This document shows positions 18,489 to 27,108 of a stretch of 64,000 nt of DNA, one piece after another (the first letter of the stretch is position 1; each line of letters opens with the position of its first letter). The translations under genes and the position numbers were made by a program. The notes below the pieces were generated by a model that ran no database searches, was not told where the DNA came from, and saw only the letters and a program-made list of their open reading frames with translations. Location: assembly GCF_036492425.1 (NCBI RefSeq), contig NZ_AP025292.1, positions 2,852,001-2,916,000 on the forward strand, in the 5' to 3' direction. The DNA comes from Persicobacter psychrovividus. Its GTDB lineage: Bacteria; Bacteroidota; Bacteroidia; Cytophagales; Cyclobacteriaceae.

Positions 18489-19676
18489 ATGAAAAAATAC
18501 TGTTCAATATATCTCTTTTTTTTAGCACTGATCATTAGCCCTTTATGCGCTGATGCACAAAATATCGGTGGCGGTGGTGGCTCCAACACATCAGGTCAGG
18601 AAGGCGGTGGTGTGATTAATACAGCGATGCCATTTTTAATTATCTCACCAGATGCCCGATCGGCAGCCCTCGGTGATATGGGTGCTGCAACATCAGCTGA
18701 TGGTGCTTCTGCCTTCTGGAACCCCGGAAAGTTTGCCTTTATCGATCAGGATTTTGCAGCCTCTTTGTCCTACACTCCTTGGCTTGGTAAAATCACCAAT
18801 GATATGTCCATCTCTTATTTGAGTGGATTCAAAAAAATTACCCGTGAGCAACTGATCTCTTTTTCCCTGACTTATTTTAATATGGGATCGATAGATTTTG
18901 TTGATGACAACGGAAACCAGAACCTTCCTCAGGGGCGCCCAAGAGATTATAACATTCAAGTGGGCTACTCTCGAATGCTGACCCAGAGTTCTGGTATTGG
19001 AGTCAATTTACGCTATGTACGTTCCAACCTCGGGGCAACGCCAGTAAATGGCGATATTCAGCCTGCACAAACGGTGGCAGCCGACGTGGGTTATTACTAC
19101 AAGAAAAAATTCAAAAAGAGCCTGAAGAAAAGTGATATTGCCTTCGGAGCCGTGATCAGTAATGTTGGGGCCAAGGTAACTTACCTTGGGGAAGATCAGG
19201 AACAATTCATTCCTACCAACTTGCGCCTTGGTTCTGTTTACTCTTTCAGCCTCGATCCTTACAACCGCCTAAGCTTCGGCTTAGAGTTCAACAAATTGTT
19301 GGTACCGACACCTCAGCGTGATTCTACTGGCATTGCGATCATCAGTGATAAAAATGTGGTGAGTGGGATTTTCTCTTCATTCACTGACGCGCCAGGTGGC
19401 TTTGGTGAAGAAATCTCAGAAATCAAAGTACAGGCAAGTATGGAGTACTGGTACCGCGAAATGTTCGCTGCCCGCCTTGGTTATCAGTATGAAGACCCAA
19501 GCAAAGGTAACCGTACTTACATGACATTGGGTGTTGGCTTTTACTACAATGTATTCGGCCTGGATGCAGCCTACCTTGTGCCATTCACCCGCGAAAATCC
19601 ATTGGCTGAAACACTGAGATTTACGCTCAGTTTTGAGTTCAATAAAAATGACAATTCTAATTCCATCAGGGATTAA
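18489..19676 (+). CDS. porV: Type IX secretion outer-membrane protein PorV (LptO)
   Basis: Outer-membrane barrel that carries cargo from the SprA translocon to the PorU attachment complex. A signal peptide (MKKYCSIYLFFLALIISP, cut after CADAQ) precedes a glycine-rich linker and the PorV hallmark FLIISPDARSAALGDMGAAT. The rest shows alternating beta-strand pattern and ends LRFTLSFEFNK. The ATG at 18489 is preferred over the TTG at 18477. It follows porU in the same direction and is closed by a hairpin terminator. Identification is firm. Confidence 0.95.
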   Translation: MKKYCSIYLFFLALIISPLCADAQNIGGGGGSNTSGQEGGGVINTAMPFLIISPDARSAALGDMGAATSADGASAFWNPGKFAFIDQDFAASLSYTPWLGKITNDMSISYLSGFKKITREQLISFSLTYFNMGSIDFVDDNGNQNLPQGRPRDYNIQVGYSRMLTQSSGIGVNLRYVRSNLGATPVNGDIQPAQTVAADVGYYYKKKFKKSLKKSDIAFGAVISNVGAKVTYLGEDQEQFIPTNLRLGSVYSFSLDPYNRLSFGLEFNKLLVPTPQRDSTGIAIISDKNVVSGIFSSFTDAPGGFGEEISEIKVQASMEYWYREMFAARLGYQYEDPSKGNRTYMTLGVGFYYNVFGLDAAYLVPFTRENPLAETLRFTLSFEFNKNDNSNSIRD

Positions 19677-19693
19677 TTCTTCGGAAAAACTAT

Positions 19694-19731
19694 AAAAGGG
19701 ACGGTGAAAGGATTTTCATCGTCCTTTCTTT
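19694..19731 (+). terminator. Intrinsic terminator after porV
   Basis: A hairpin with stem AAGGGACGGTGAAA against TTTCATCGTCCTTT (two G-T pairs), loop of four bases, followed by a T-rich tract. It would end the pssA-porU-porV transcript before the M16 gene. Confidence 0.75.
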
Positions 19732-19743
19732 ATTTTAGCATTT

Positions 19744-21018
19744 ATGATCGACAGAAGCATAGCTCCAAAGTTTGAGCGAATCAATAAGTTTAATATTCAA
19801 AAAGTTACGCCTTTCAAGCTGACTAATGGCAGAAAGTTGCACTACCTACGCTCGGATGCGCAACCAGTCGTTAAAATTGAATTGTTATTTAAAACAGGGC
19901 ACATCCATGAATCCAAAACAGGAATGTGCTCTTTTGCCTTTAAAATGCTCTCTGAAGGAGTTGACGGCCTTTCAGGTAAAGAAATTGCTGAATTTATTGA
20001 GCACCATGGCGCACAGATAGACGTCAGCCCAGGAACAGACTATTCTTCGGTCGCCATTTACTGCCTGCGCCAGCATACCGAAGCCTTGCTGCCTATTTTG
20101 CACAAGATTGTCAACTTCCCTACCTTCCCCGAACAGGAACTTGAAACCGCCAAAACACAGCGCAAGCAAAGCATTATGGTGAATTTGGAAAAGAATTCAT
20201 TCATTGCTTCACGTGCTTTCAGAAATGCCCTTTTTGGGGTTGATCACCCTTATGGTAAAGTTTGGGCTTTGGAGGATATTGATGCGGTAACGACAACCGA
20301 CTGCCGCGATTTCTTCAATGACCATATCCGTAATAAATTTGAGGTGTTACTCTGTGGTGATGTTGATGATCAGTTGATCGCTCAGATAGATGAATTATTT
20401 GGGCAGGAGCGCCTGAGCAATAAAAATGAAAGCACCCAGCTGCCGCCTATCGTCAGTGCTACTTCGCCTGTGCATGTTCAGAAAGCAGACAGTTTGCAAT
20501 CAGCAATACGTATTGGTCGTCCGATATTCACAAAAAAGCATGAAGATTACGCCGCACTGAGCATTATCAATGAAATTCTTGGAGGCTACTTTGGGTCAAG
20601 ACTGATGAAAAACATCCGTGAAGACAAAGGCTACACCTACGGCATTCATTCAAGTCTTTATTCTTTTCAGTCACATGGTTATTGGGCGATTGGCGCTGAA
20701 GTGAATGGGGAAAACACCAAAGAAGCCGTTATTGAGATTCATAAGGAAGTTCAAAAGCTAATTGACGAGCCCGTTCCTGCGGAGGAACTTGAGATTGTTC
20801 AGAATTATATTTTGGGTCAATACTTATCGTCTGTCAATACGCCTTTTGCCCTATTGGAGAAATTCAAATCCGTTTATTTATTTGGGCAGGGATATGAGTA
20901 TTACGATCAGTACCTTGATGTCCTTAATGCCGTAACCCCTGCATCATTGCAAAAGATTGCCGCACAATATTGGCAGAAGGACGACCTCATTGAAATTGTT
21001 GTTGGAAAAATCGACTGA
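19744..21018 (+). CDS. M16-family peptidase homologue lacking the zinc site
   Basis: A 424-residue protein of the insulinase/pitrilysin fold: the two M16 halves are recognisable (LRSDAQPVVKIELLFKTGH near the start; NIREDKGYTYGIHSSLYSF near residue 300, the R/Y pair of the M16 second domain). Where active enzymes have HxxEH, this protein reads KTGMCSFAFKMLSEG, so neither histidine nor the glutamate is present. It should therefore be catalytically inactive, as are the partner subunits of heterodimeric M16 proteases; the active partner is not adjacent. It lies directly after the porV terminator and is convergent with the pseudouridine synthase gene. Confidence 0.85.
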   Translation: MIDRSIAPKFERINKFNIQKVTPFKLTNGRKLHYLRSDAQPVVKIELLFKTGHIHESKTGMCSFAFKMLSEGVDGLSGKEIAEFIEHHGAQIDVSPGTDYSSVAIYCLRQHTEALLPILHKIVNFPTFPEQELETAKTQRKQSIMVNLEKNSFIASRAFRNALFGVDHPYGKVWALEDIDAVTTTDCRDFFNDHIRNKFEVLLCGDVDDQLIAQIDELFGQERLSNKNESTQLPPIVSATSPVHVQKADSLQSAIRIGRPIFTKKHEDYAALSIINEILGGYFGSRLMKNIREDKGYTYGIHSSLYSFQSHGYWAIGAEVNGENTKEAVIEIHKEVQKLIDEPVPAEELEIVQNYILGQYLSSVNTPFALLEKFKSVYLFGQGYEYYDQYLDVLNAVTPASLQKIAAQYWQKDDLIEIVVGKID

Positions 21019-21044
21019 TCATTCCGCCGAAAAAATGAGAAATA

Positions 21045-21079
21045 AAAAAAGCGAGCTTCCTAAAGCTCGCTTTTGTATT
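21045..21079 (+). terminator. Bidirectional terminator
   Basis: An A-tract, a stem GCGAGCTT/AAGCTCGC with a 4-base loop, then a T-tract. It separates the convergent M16 and pseudouridine synthase genes. Confidence 0.85.
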
Positions 21080-22111
21080 TTATAGAAAGTATTTCAACTT
21101 AATCAATTCTTTTTCTGAAATGTATCGCCACTTTCCACGCGGAAGGTCTTTCTTATCTAAACCTGCATAAACAACACGATCGAGCTTCACCACCTCATAG
21201 CCTAAATGCTCAAAGGTACGACGAACGATACGGTTTCTACCCAAGTGGATTTCAATTCCCAAAGTGGTGGCATCTGCACTTAAAAGCGCCAAATCATCCA
21301 CAGGAACAGGACCGTCTTCCAACTCTACGGTATTAAGTACTTTATCAAAATCTTCAGGCGTGATCGGCTTGTCAAGCGTAACCTGATAAACTTTTTTAAT
21401 GTCATTTGATGGGTGTGCCAACTTTTCTGCCAACTCACCATCATTGGTCATCAACAATAAACCTGTCGTTTGACGATCAAGTCGCCCTACAGGATAGATA
21501 CGCTCCGTAGCGGCTTTTTTCACCAACTCCATCACCGTGCGTCGGTTCTGAGGGTCATCAGTAGTGGTCAGAAAATCTTTTGGCTTGTTCAGAAGAACAT
21601 ACACCAACTTCTCTCTGCTCAGCAATTTCCCTAACCAGGTTACCTTATCTCTGAAGGCCACCTTATACCCCATTTCCTTCACCACTTGTCCGTTCACAGA
21701 AATTTGGCCTTCGGCAATCAGTGTATCAGCTTCGCGTCGGCTACAAACACCCGCATTGGCAATAAACTTGTTTAGGCGGATTTCATGAGCCACAGGAGTT
21801 TCTGTTACTTTCGCTTTCTTTTTAGCGATCTCCTTCATTTTCTGAAAATTATAATTAGGCGTTTTGGCCTTTTCCACCTGTTCTTGGCGGGCATGATAAT
21901 TTTCTTTTACAGATCGTTTTTTACTTCCTCTTTCTGTTTTAGAAGGCACCTCTTTTTGGTCAGTACTATGTCCTCGACGATCTTCCGACGATTTAAATTT
22001 GTCTGAATGATTCTTTTTTCCGCGGAATGAAGATGATTTCTTAAACCCTCCTCCTCCTTTTTGGGATCCGATTGATCCTCCTTTTGAATTACTACGTCTT
22101 GGTTTTGTCAT
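21080..22111 (-). CDS. rRNA pseudouridine synthase, RsuA/RluB family
   Basis: Modifies a uridine in rRNA. After a basic, Ser/Lys/Gly-rich amino-terminal extension of about 110 residues (low complexity, common in Bacteroidota members), an S4 RNA-binding domain follows (IRLNKFIANAGVCSRREAD). Then comes the catalytic domain with the active-site aspartate in VGRLDRQTTGLLL and the GRNRIVRRTFEHLGYEV motif. The ATG at 22111 is chosen because GGAAGG lies 6-12 bases upstream; the GTG at 22132 would add seven residues. It lies downstream of scpB on the same strand with a 61-base gap. Confidence 0.88.
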   Translation of the reverse strand: MTKPRRSNSKGGSIGSQKGGGGFKKSSSFRGKKNHSDKFKSSEDRRGHSTDQKEVPSKTERGSKKRSVKENYHARQEQVEKAKTPNYNFQKMKEIAKKKAKVTETPVAHEIRLNKFIANAGVCSRREADTLIAEGQISVNGQVVKEMGYKVAFRDKVTWLGKLLSREKLVYVLLNKPKDFLTTTDDPQNRRTVMELVKKAATERIYPVGRLDRQTTGLLLMTNDGELAEKLAHPSNDIKKVYQVTLDKPITPEDFDKVLNTVELEDGPVPVDDLALLSADATTLGIEIHLGRNRIVRRTFEHLGYEVVKLDRVVYAGLDKKDLPRGKWRYISEKELIKLKYFL

Positions 22112-22172
22112 AACTGCTTCCTTCCGGGGCACACAAATAAATAAAATAAACCGCGAATTTACGGAAAATCAA

Positions 22173-22736
22173 TTAATCATCCCCAATTTCGCCTATGATA
22201 TTCTCTTCTTTCTTGAAATCTGTCGGGCTTGGGAGCTCTTTTAAGGAATTGATTCCGAAGTACTCCATAAACTGCGACGTAGTACCATATAGCAAAGGTC
22301 GTCCCAAACTCTCCGACTTGCCCTTTATCTCGACCAATTCTTTCTCCAACAGCTTCTGAATAGCATAATCACAGCTCACTCCACGGATCTGCTCGAGTTG
22401 CCCTTTGGTAACGGGCTGTTTATAAGCCACTATCGAAAGGGTTTCCATGGCAGAAGTGGAGAGTTTCTTCTTGGATTTCTGCTGCAAAAGCTTTGTCACT
22501 ACAGGCTGATAAGCGGGCAAGGTCATGAACTGATAGCCCCCTGAGGATTTGTAAACAGAAAAGGCGAAGTCCCCTTGATTATATTTTTCAATCAACAGGT
22601 CTACCGCCTTTTCAATATCATTCAGCGCAATTTCTGTCCCCATTTGATCTGATAAGCATTTGGCCATTTGGCGAATACTGACAGGCTCGTCGGCACAAAA
22701 AATCAACGCCTCTACGTAAGTCGTTAATAGTTTCAA
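22173..22736 (-). CDS. scpB: Segregation and condensation protein B
   Basis: ScpB is the winged-helix dimer subunit of the SMC-ScpAB condensin. This 187-residue protein shows the two winged-helix domains: EALIFCADEPVSIRQMAKCL at the start and STSAMETLSIVAYKQPVTK followed by the conserved IRGVSCDYAIQKLLEKELVE. The start is TTG at 22736, five bases after the preceding stop, so coupling with the upstream TraR/DksA-like gene is likely. The partner scpA is not in the window. An ordinary core gene in a usual length. Confidence 0.92.
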   Translation of the reverse strand: MKLLTTYVEALIFCADEPVSIRQMAKCLSDQMGTEIALNDIEKAVDLLIEKYNQGDFAFSVYKSSGGYQFMTLPAYQPVVTKLLQQKSKKKLSTSAMETLSIVAYKQPVTKGQLEQIRGVSCDYAIQKLLEKELVEIKGKSESLGRPLLYGTTSQFMEYFGINSLKELPSPTDFKKEENIIGEIGDD

Positions 22737-22741
22737 TGAAT

Positions 22742-23134
22742 CTACGCTCTTTTTAATTTCGCTTCAATGGTTTGTGTGGTGTGTGGCACTGCTCTTAATC
22801 GATCCTTAGGAATAAGCTTTCCTGTGGAAGTACACACACCATATGTACCATTTTTAATGCGAATTAACGCTTTGTTCAGGTTATTTAAAAACTTTTGCTG
22901 ACGAACCGCCAGTTCTTGCAAGTTTTCTTTCTCCTGCACGTCAGCAGAATCTTCCAAAGGTTTGATGTTACCGATGGAGTTTTCAGTGCCAGCATGATTT
23001 GCCTTACCAAGGGTCTCTTTGATGAAATTTAACTCATTCTGAGCGCGATTGATTTTCTTAAGAATCAGAGTTTCAAACTCCTGTAAATCTTCTTTAGAAT
23101 ACCTTAATTCCGAGTTACTCTGTACATTTGCCAT
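22742..23134 (-). CDS. TraR/DksA-family protein
   Basis: A 130-residue protein with an amino-terminal coiled coil (SKEDLQEFETLILKKINRA) and a carboxy-terminal DksA-type end (GTYGVCTSTGKLIPKDRLRA). DksA-like proteins bind the RNA polymerase secondary channel and adjust transcription to growth. Only one cysteine remains in the zinc-finger region (VCTSTGK), so the C4 zinc site is lost, which is common in Bacteroidota homologues. The ATG at 23134 is preferred to the upstream in-frame start at 23146. A TATTTTTG sequence on the minus strand (23185-23192) could be its -7 element but has no matching -33 box. Confidence 0.85.
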   Translation of the reverse strand: MANVQSNSELRYSKEDLQEFETLILKKINRAQNELNFIKETLGKANHAGTENSIGNIKPLEDSADVQEKENLQELAVRQQKFLNNLNKALIRIKNGTYGVCTSTGKLIPKDRLRAVPHTTQTIEAKLKRA

Positions 23135-23509
23135 ATCAGATAACATTAAAGGGGTAAATTTTTATATAAGCCTAAAAAGTTTTACAAAAATAGAAATTAG
23201 ATCTTTAACATTCCTATTAAATTATAAAATTTCTATTATTATTTTTACTTTAAGCATAAATTAAAGAATCTATCTTTCACCTACACTCTCCGTTTGTCTA
23301 TAACTTTAAGAACGCACAACGGCTACTTTAGATTGTATATTGATCAAGAATTTTCGCTGTTAATGTGTTGCATTGTCCGATTCCCGCCATTTGATTACTA
23401 ATTTCATTTTTCAAATATCCGACCTAAAACTAATCAATATTTAAAATCAAATTAAAACAAAGCCCTGCATTGCTGTAACGGTTTGGGCTTCATTTGTTAA
23501 GATCACCTA
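23135..23509. other. Intergenic region, 375 bases
   Basis: AT-rich, no supported gene. The left part is the upstream region of the TraR/DksA-like gene; the right end holds a weak terminator-like hairpin for the lamin-tail gene. Nothing else is recognised. Confidence 0.6.
23452..23490 (-). terminator. Possible weak terminator of the lamin-tail protein gene
   Basis: Read on the minus strand, AAGCCC and GGGCTT form a short stem around a 19-base loop and are followed by a T-rich tract (TGTTTTAATTT). The stem is short, so confidence is limited. Confidence 0.35.
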
Positions 23510-26500
23510 TTAATGGTGGATCACCGAAATTTTATCTTTTTCAACATATCGTTCATTCTGTTGGTTCACAATCGAAACCCAAAAGAGGTAGTGCCCCTGA
23601 TCCACCAACACCGATTCATTATTAAGCCCTGACCAGCTGTAAGTGGCTTTATTACTGATCAGTTCGTGCTCAGCGATCGTCCTGACGAGCTGCCCAAAAA
23701 AATCGTAAACCTTGATGGTCAGCAACCAATTTTCCCCTTGGGTATCAACGACCCAATTGGCAGCATCCTGGTTTCCTCCTCCAACATGCAGCACATTTGA
23801 TGATAAACCGAACTGATGTACCAAATTTGCCCCATCCGCATAATGATCCCATGTCGGTGTTGCAAAATTTTGATTTTCACTGACCGACCGCCAACCTGAG
23901 GCCTCCGTTCCTGCAGCCTCTATCCGCTCGAGTGCCACACCCTCTTTATTGTTCAGCAGGGCATGATGGTACTGATGACTGTAGGCTACCTGATCTAAAA
24001 TAACAGTATCAGCCCGCCCCAGGCTGAAATCCCCTTTATCGTCTGCCAATGGTGGCATCGACATCTCATAAACAAGGGCTTCCTGCGCTTCTGGATGCGT
24101 TTGCAGCAGTTGATAGCGGTCAGCTGTCAATACCACCAGCCCATTGGCGGGCAAGAGTTTAAGCTCGTCGGGAAAACGAAAAACATCCTCCTGACGCCAT
24201 AACTGAAGTCCTTTTATATCCAGCGAAAAGGCTGATTTGTTCTTCAGTTCAATAAAATCCACCCCACCACTAACAGGATTGAAGAGCAATTCATTCACCC
24301 ACAGCGCCCCCGCAACGGGCGTACGGGCGGTTTCAAAAAAGTAAGAAACAGGCTTCCTATTTCCGATACAGTCGGTCAGCGCATCGATGATTAACCGATA
24401 GTGTCGGCCTTCTTCGAGCGGTTGCTTCAAAACAGCCTGATAACTTTGGCCATGAAACTGTTCCGAAATCACCTCCACAGCCTGATCCAACTCCCAGGAA
24501 AATGATGCTACAGGTTCATCAAAATCCATTTCAATAATATTCCCTTTCGCATAGACCTGTATCAAATTTGGTGCAGTATCGTCAAGTGTACGGTCTGAAA
24601 TACTATTCGCTGAAGCGGGTGTTCCCCCATAAACAGCACTCCTGCGCCAATTCCCCGCCTGTTTACATGGATACCGAAGCTGACTCATCTCCAAACTGTA
24701 CCCTTTTTGCTCCAAACCTTCAAACCAATCCCCTTGATACTCCAACTGATGAATCACCTGCTCCCCAAGGCTAATCTTCAGCTGATCCTGTTCGTTATTC
24801 AAACTGACCCCTTCTAAATCATTTATGGCAAAAAAAGCATGGGGACTCAGCCAAACTCTTGGCAGGTCTACCCCTGAATTGGTGTCTGAAAGTCGGAAAA
24901 ACCACAAGGGTATGACTTTATCCGTCGTATTGTAAATTTCAACAAATTCTTCTTGCCCCGCATCAGGCTGAGGCAATACTTCCGTCATGATCAAATCAAA
25001 TTCCTGAAAATAAAGCGCAGGGGGCAAGCTCAACATCATTGACTCGATCCTGTTTCCCGATAAATCTTCGAGGGACGAAAGTGTGATATCAAGGCTGTCT
25101 GCGTCCTCACTATATGGTTCAAGATGAACAAACAGGGTACGATCAGTCCATTCTGCATCCAAAAGCGTACAATTGGAGATTTTCACCATTTGATCACTGA
25201 CAGGATTGTCTGCCATCGTTTCTGTAAACTGAAATGCTATTGTTCGGGCATCCTCCCACCACAGGGAATCCAGGGCAGGGGGCTGAAGATCAGTAAAAAG
25301 GTGGGTTTGGAAATCGGGTAGGGGGAAACCATCTGCGGCATACATTTCAGTAAAAGTGAGCTTCAGGGTATCAGCACGCTGCAAAGCTGACGGCAACAGC
25401 AGGTCCAGCTTATCCTGCGCTTCATTCCATATTTCTAACAGAGGCAATTGATCATTGACCGAATATTGTCCCTTTTTGTGTACAGCCTGCGAAAAAAACA
25501 CAGAAATCACGCCATTTTCAGGTCTGATCACCGTATCGATCCCCGATTTGTACTCAAAATGATACATCGGGTCGGTATTGCTCTGAATCTGCACCATTTC
25601 ACCATTCGACCACGGCTGTTCATTCACCAGCCAAAAACCTCCTCCCGAAGGGGCTACGACTAGCTCAAAAGGGCTAAAATCGGACGGTGGCAGGCCATCA
25701 AAATAAATGCGGTGGGCATCTGTAAAATAGCCACCTGTAAATTCAGGGTTTTGGCGATAAACAGTCTGAATTGATGTGTTTCCTGCATTATCGGCAACCT
25801 GATAAATCAGCTTTTCATTTGTAAACGCAGTGGCCACAACATTGCGGTGCACACTGAAAATCTGATTCGTCGCCGATACTATATTGGCCTGTGTAATCGC
25901 CTCGCTGAACACCAAATGAACCGAATCTTTATTCATATAATTAACACCAAGCAATTGCGGAGGAATGGGGTCGTAACTGAAATTAGTGGTCGATTTTGAC
26001 ATCTTATTTCCCTGTAAATCCAGCAAATTCTGAATTACGAGCGCGTAAAGCTCTTCGGCAGGAATAGGATTTTTGGTGTGTAAATAAACTTTTGTCAAAC
26101 GCTCCACCTCCACCACATCAATAGAGTGCCCCTCAATCTGATAATTCCCTAAATCCGACAGGCTGGCAAGATCAATTGCCTCTGAAAAAATCACCGCTAA
26201 ACTGTTGTGCGAATACACGGTCACCTTACTCACTTTAGGGCGTTTGGTGTCTTTTGTAAGTTCAAAAAATGACAGGTCAAGGGTATCCTTCCCCATGGCC
26301 ACCCGAATCGGAAGTGAAAACGGTTTGTTATTACTAATATCCTCTTCGAATAAAAATAAAATACCCGCTGGTGTGGGCATGGCCGAGAAATCATTTTCAG
26401 CTTCGATAAAGCGAAGTCCCTCAATCCCCCACCTTACTGTCGCCATATTATCAGCGGGAAAACCGACATTATTAATCATCGGCGCGACCTTTACATCAGT

Positions 26501-26968
26501 AGCGGAAAAGGTGAACCCATCCGCAAAAATGATTTCCCCTGACCAGCTTATCAAATCATCTGTATCCTGATAAGCATACACTTTTCCTCCGACAGGTATG
26601 AGTTCAAAAACAATGCTTTCAACTGATACCTGAACAGGGCTTTGCGCTGGTTCCCGTTCAAAATTTAGTAGAACCCAATCATTCAGGATGTAAATATTAA
26701 ATGACATTACATCTTCACCCGACTGTTGATGCACTTCTTTAGCCTCCAAAAATGACATCGACTTTCGTTGTCCCTTTTCCACATCGGAAGCAAATACCTT
26801 CTCGCCATCATTTCCACCTACCGAAGGTGCATTTATGTTTTCTTCAGAAAACGGTACTTCCGCCAAGCCACAATGCTGGTTTGCCACCCCCGACAAGGGT
26901 TTCGAAAACATAAATATAACAAGCATTGTTATTATTGTTGGACTCCACAGATTTATTGCATTTCGCAT
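23510..26968 (-). CDS. Large secreted protein with Ig-like and lamin-tail domains
   Basis: A 1152-residue exported protein. The signal peptide is at residues 1-32 (SPTIITMLVIFMFSKPL core). It contains several SbsA/Big_5-like Ig segments (RPKVSKVTVYSHNSLAVIFS, then DKDSVHLVFSEAI-type repeats). Two lamin-tail domains follow: IMTEVLPQPDAGQEEFVEIYN and LWVNELLFNPVSGGVDFIELK. The carboxy terminus is a FlgD-like fold (WLLTIKVYDFFGQLVRTIAE, then SWSGLNN). Such architecture is typical of surface-exposed Bacteroidota proteins, some exported by the type IX system, but I do not see a clear sorting-domain motif. The start at 26968 is preferred over 26980. Function unknown; adhesion or matrix binding are possible. 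Confidence 0.78.
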   Translation of the reverse strand: MRNAINLWSPTIITMLVIFMFSKPLSGVANQHCGLAEVPFSEENINAPSVGGNDGEKVFASDVEKGQRKSMSFLEAKEVHQQSGEDVMSFNIYILNDWVLLNFEREPAQSPVQVSVESIVFELIPVGGKVYAYQDTDDLISWSGEIIFADGFTFSATDVKVAPMINNVGFPADNMATVRWGIEGLRFIEAENDFSAMPTPAGILFLFEEDISNNKPFSLPIRVAMGKDTLDLSFFELTKDTKRPKVSKVTVYSHNSLAVIFSEAIDLASLSDLGNYQIEGHSIDVVEVERLTKVYLHTKNPIPAEELYALVIQNLLDLQGNKMSKSTTNFSYDPIPPQLLGVNYMNKDSVHLVFSEAITQANIVSATNQIFSVHRNVVATAFTNEKLIYQVADNAGNTSIQTVYRQNPEFTGGYFTDAHRIYFDGLPPSDFSPFELVVAPSGGGFWLVNEQPWSNGEMVQIQSNTDPMYHFEYKSGIDTVIRPENGVISVFFSQAVHKKGQYSVNDQLPLLEIWNEAQDKLDLLLPSALQRADTLKLTFTEMYAADGFPLPDFQTHLFTDLQPPALDSLWWEDARTIAFQFTETMADNPVSDQMVKISNCTLLDAEWTDRTLFVHLEPYSEDADSLDITLSSLEDLSGNRIESMMLSLPPALYFQEFDLIMTEVLPQPDAGQEEFVEIYNTTDKVIPLWFFRLSDTNSGVDLPRVWLSPHAFFAINDLEGVSLNNEQDQLKISLGEQVIHQLEYQGDWFEGLEQKGYSLEMSQLRYPCKQAGNWRRSAVYGGTPASANSISDRTLDDTAPNLIQVYAKGNIIEMDFDEPVASFSWELDQAVEVISEQFHGQSYQAVLKQPLEEGRHYRLIIDALTDCIGNRKPVSYFFETARTPVAGALWVNELLFNPVSGGVDFIELKNKSAFSLDIKGLQLWRQEDVFRFPDELKLLPANGLVVLTADRYQLLQTHPEAQEALVYEMSMPPLADDKGDFSLGRADTVILDQVAYSHQYHHALLNNKEGVALERIEAAGTEASGWRSVSENQNFATPTWDHYADGANLVHQFGLSSNVLHVGGGNQDAANWVVDTQGENWLLTIKVYDFFGQLVRTIAEHELISNKATYSWSGLNNESVLVDQGHYLFWVSIVNQQNERYVEKDKISVIHH

Positions 26969-27108
26969 TTGTCCACTCATAAAACTCTCAATTTTATTTT
27001 TAGATTTGTACTGTAAACCAAGGGCATGACCGTCATTAGTCTATCGTGTTTATTTCACAATAGGCCACTGACCCTCCCTTTAATTTTTAAACAAACCTTA
27101 TTCAGGAA

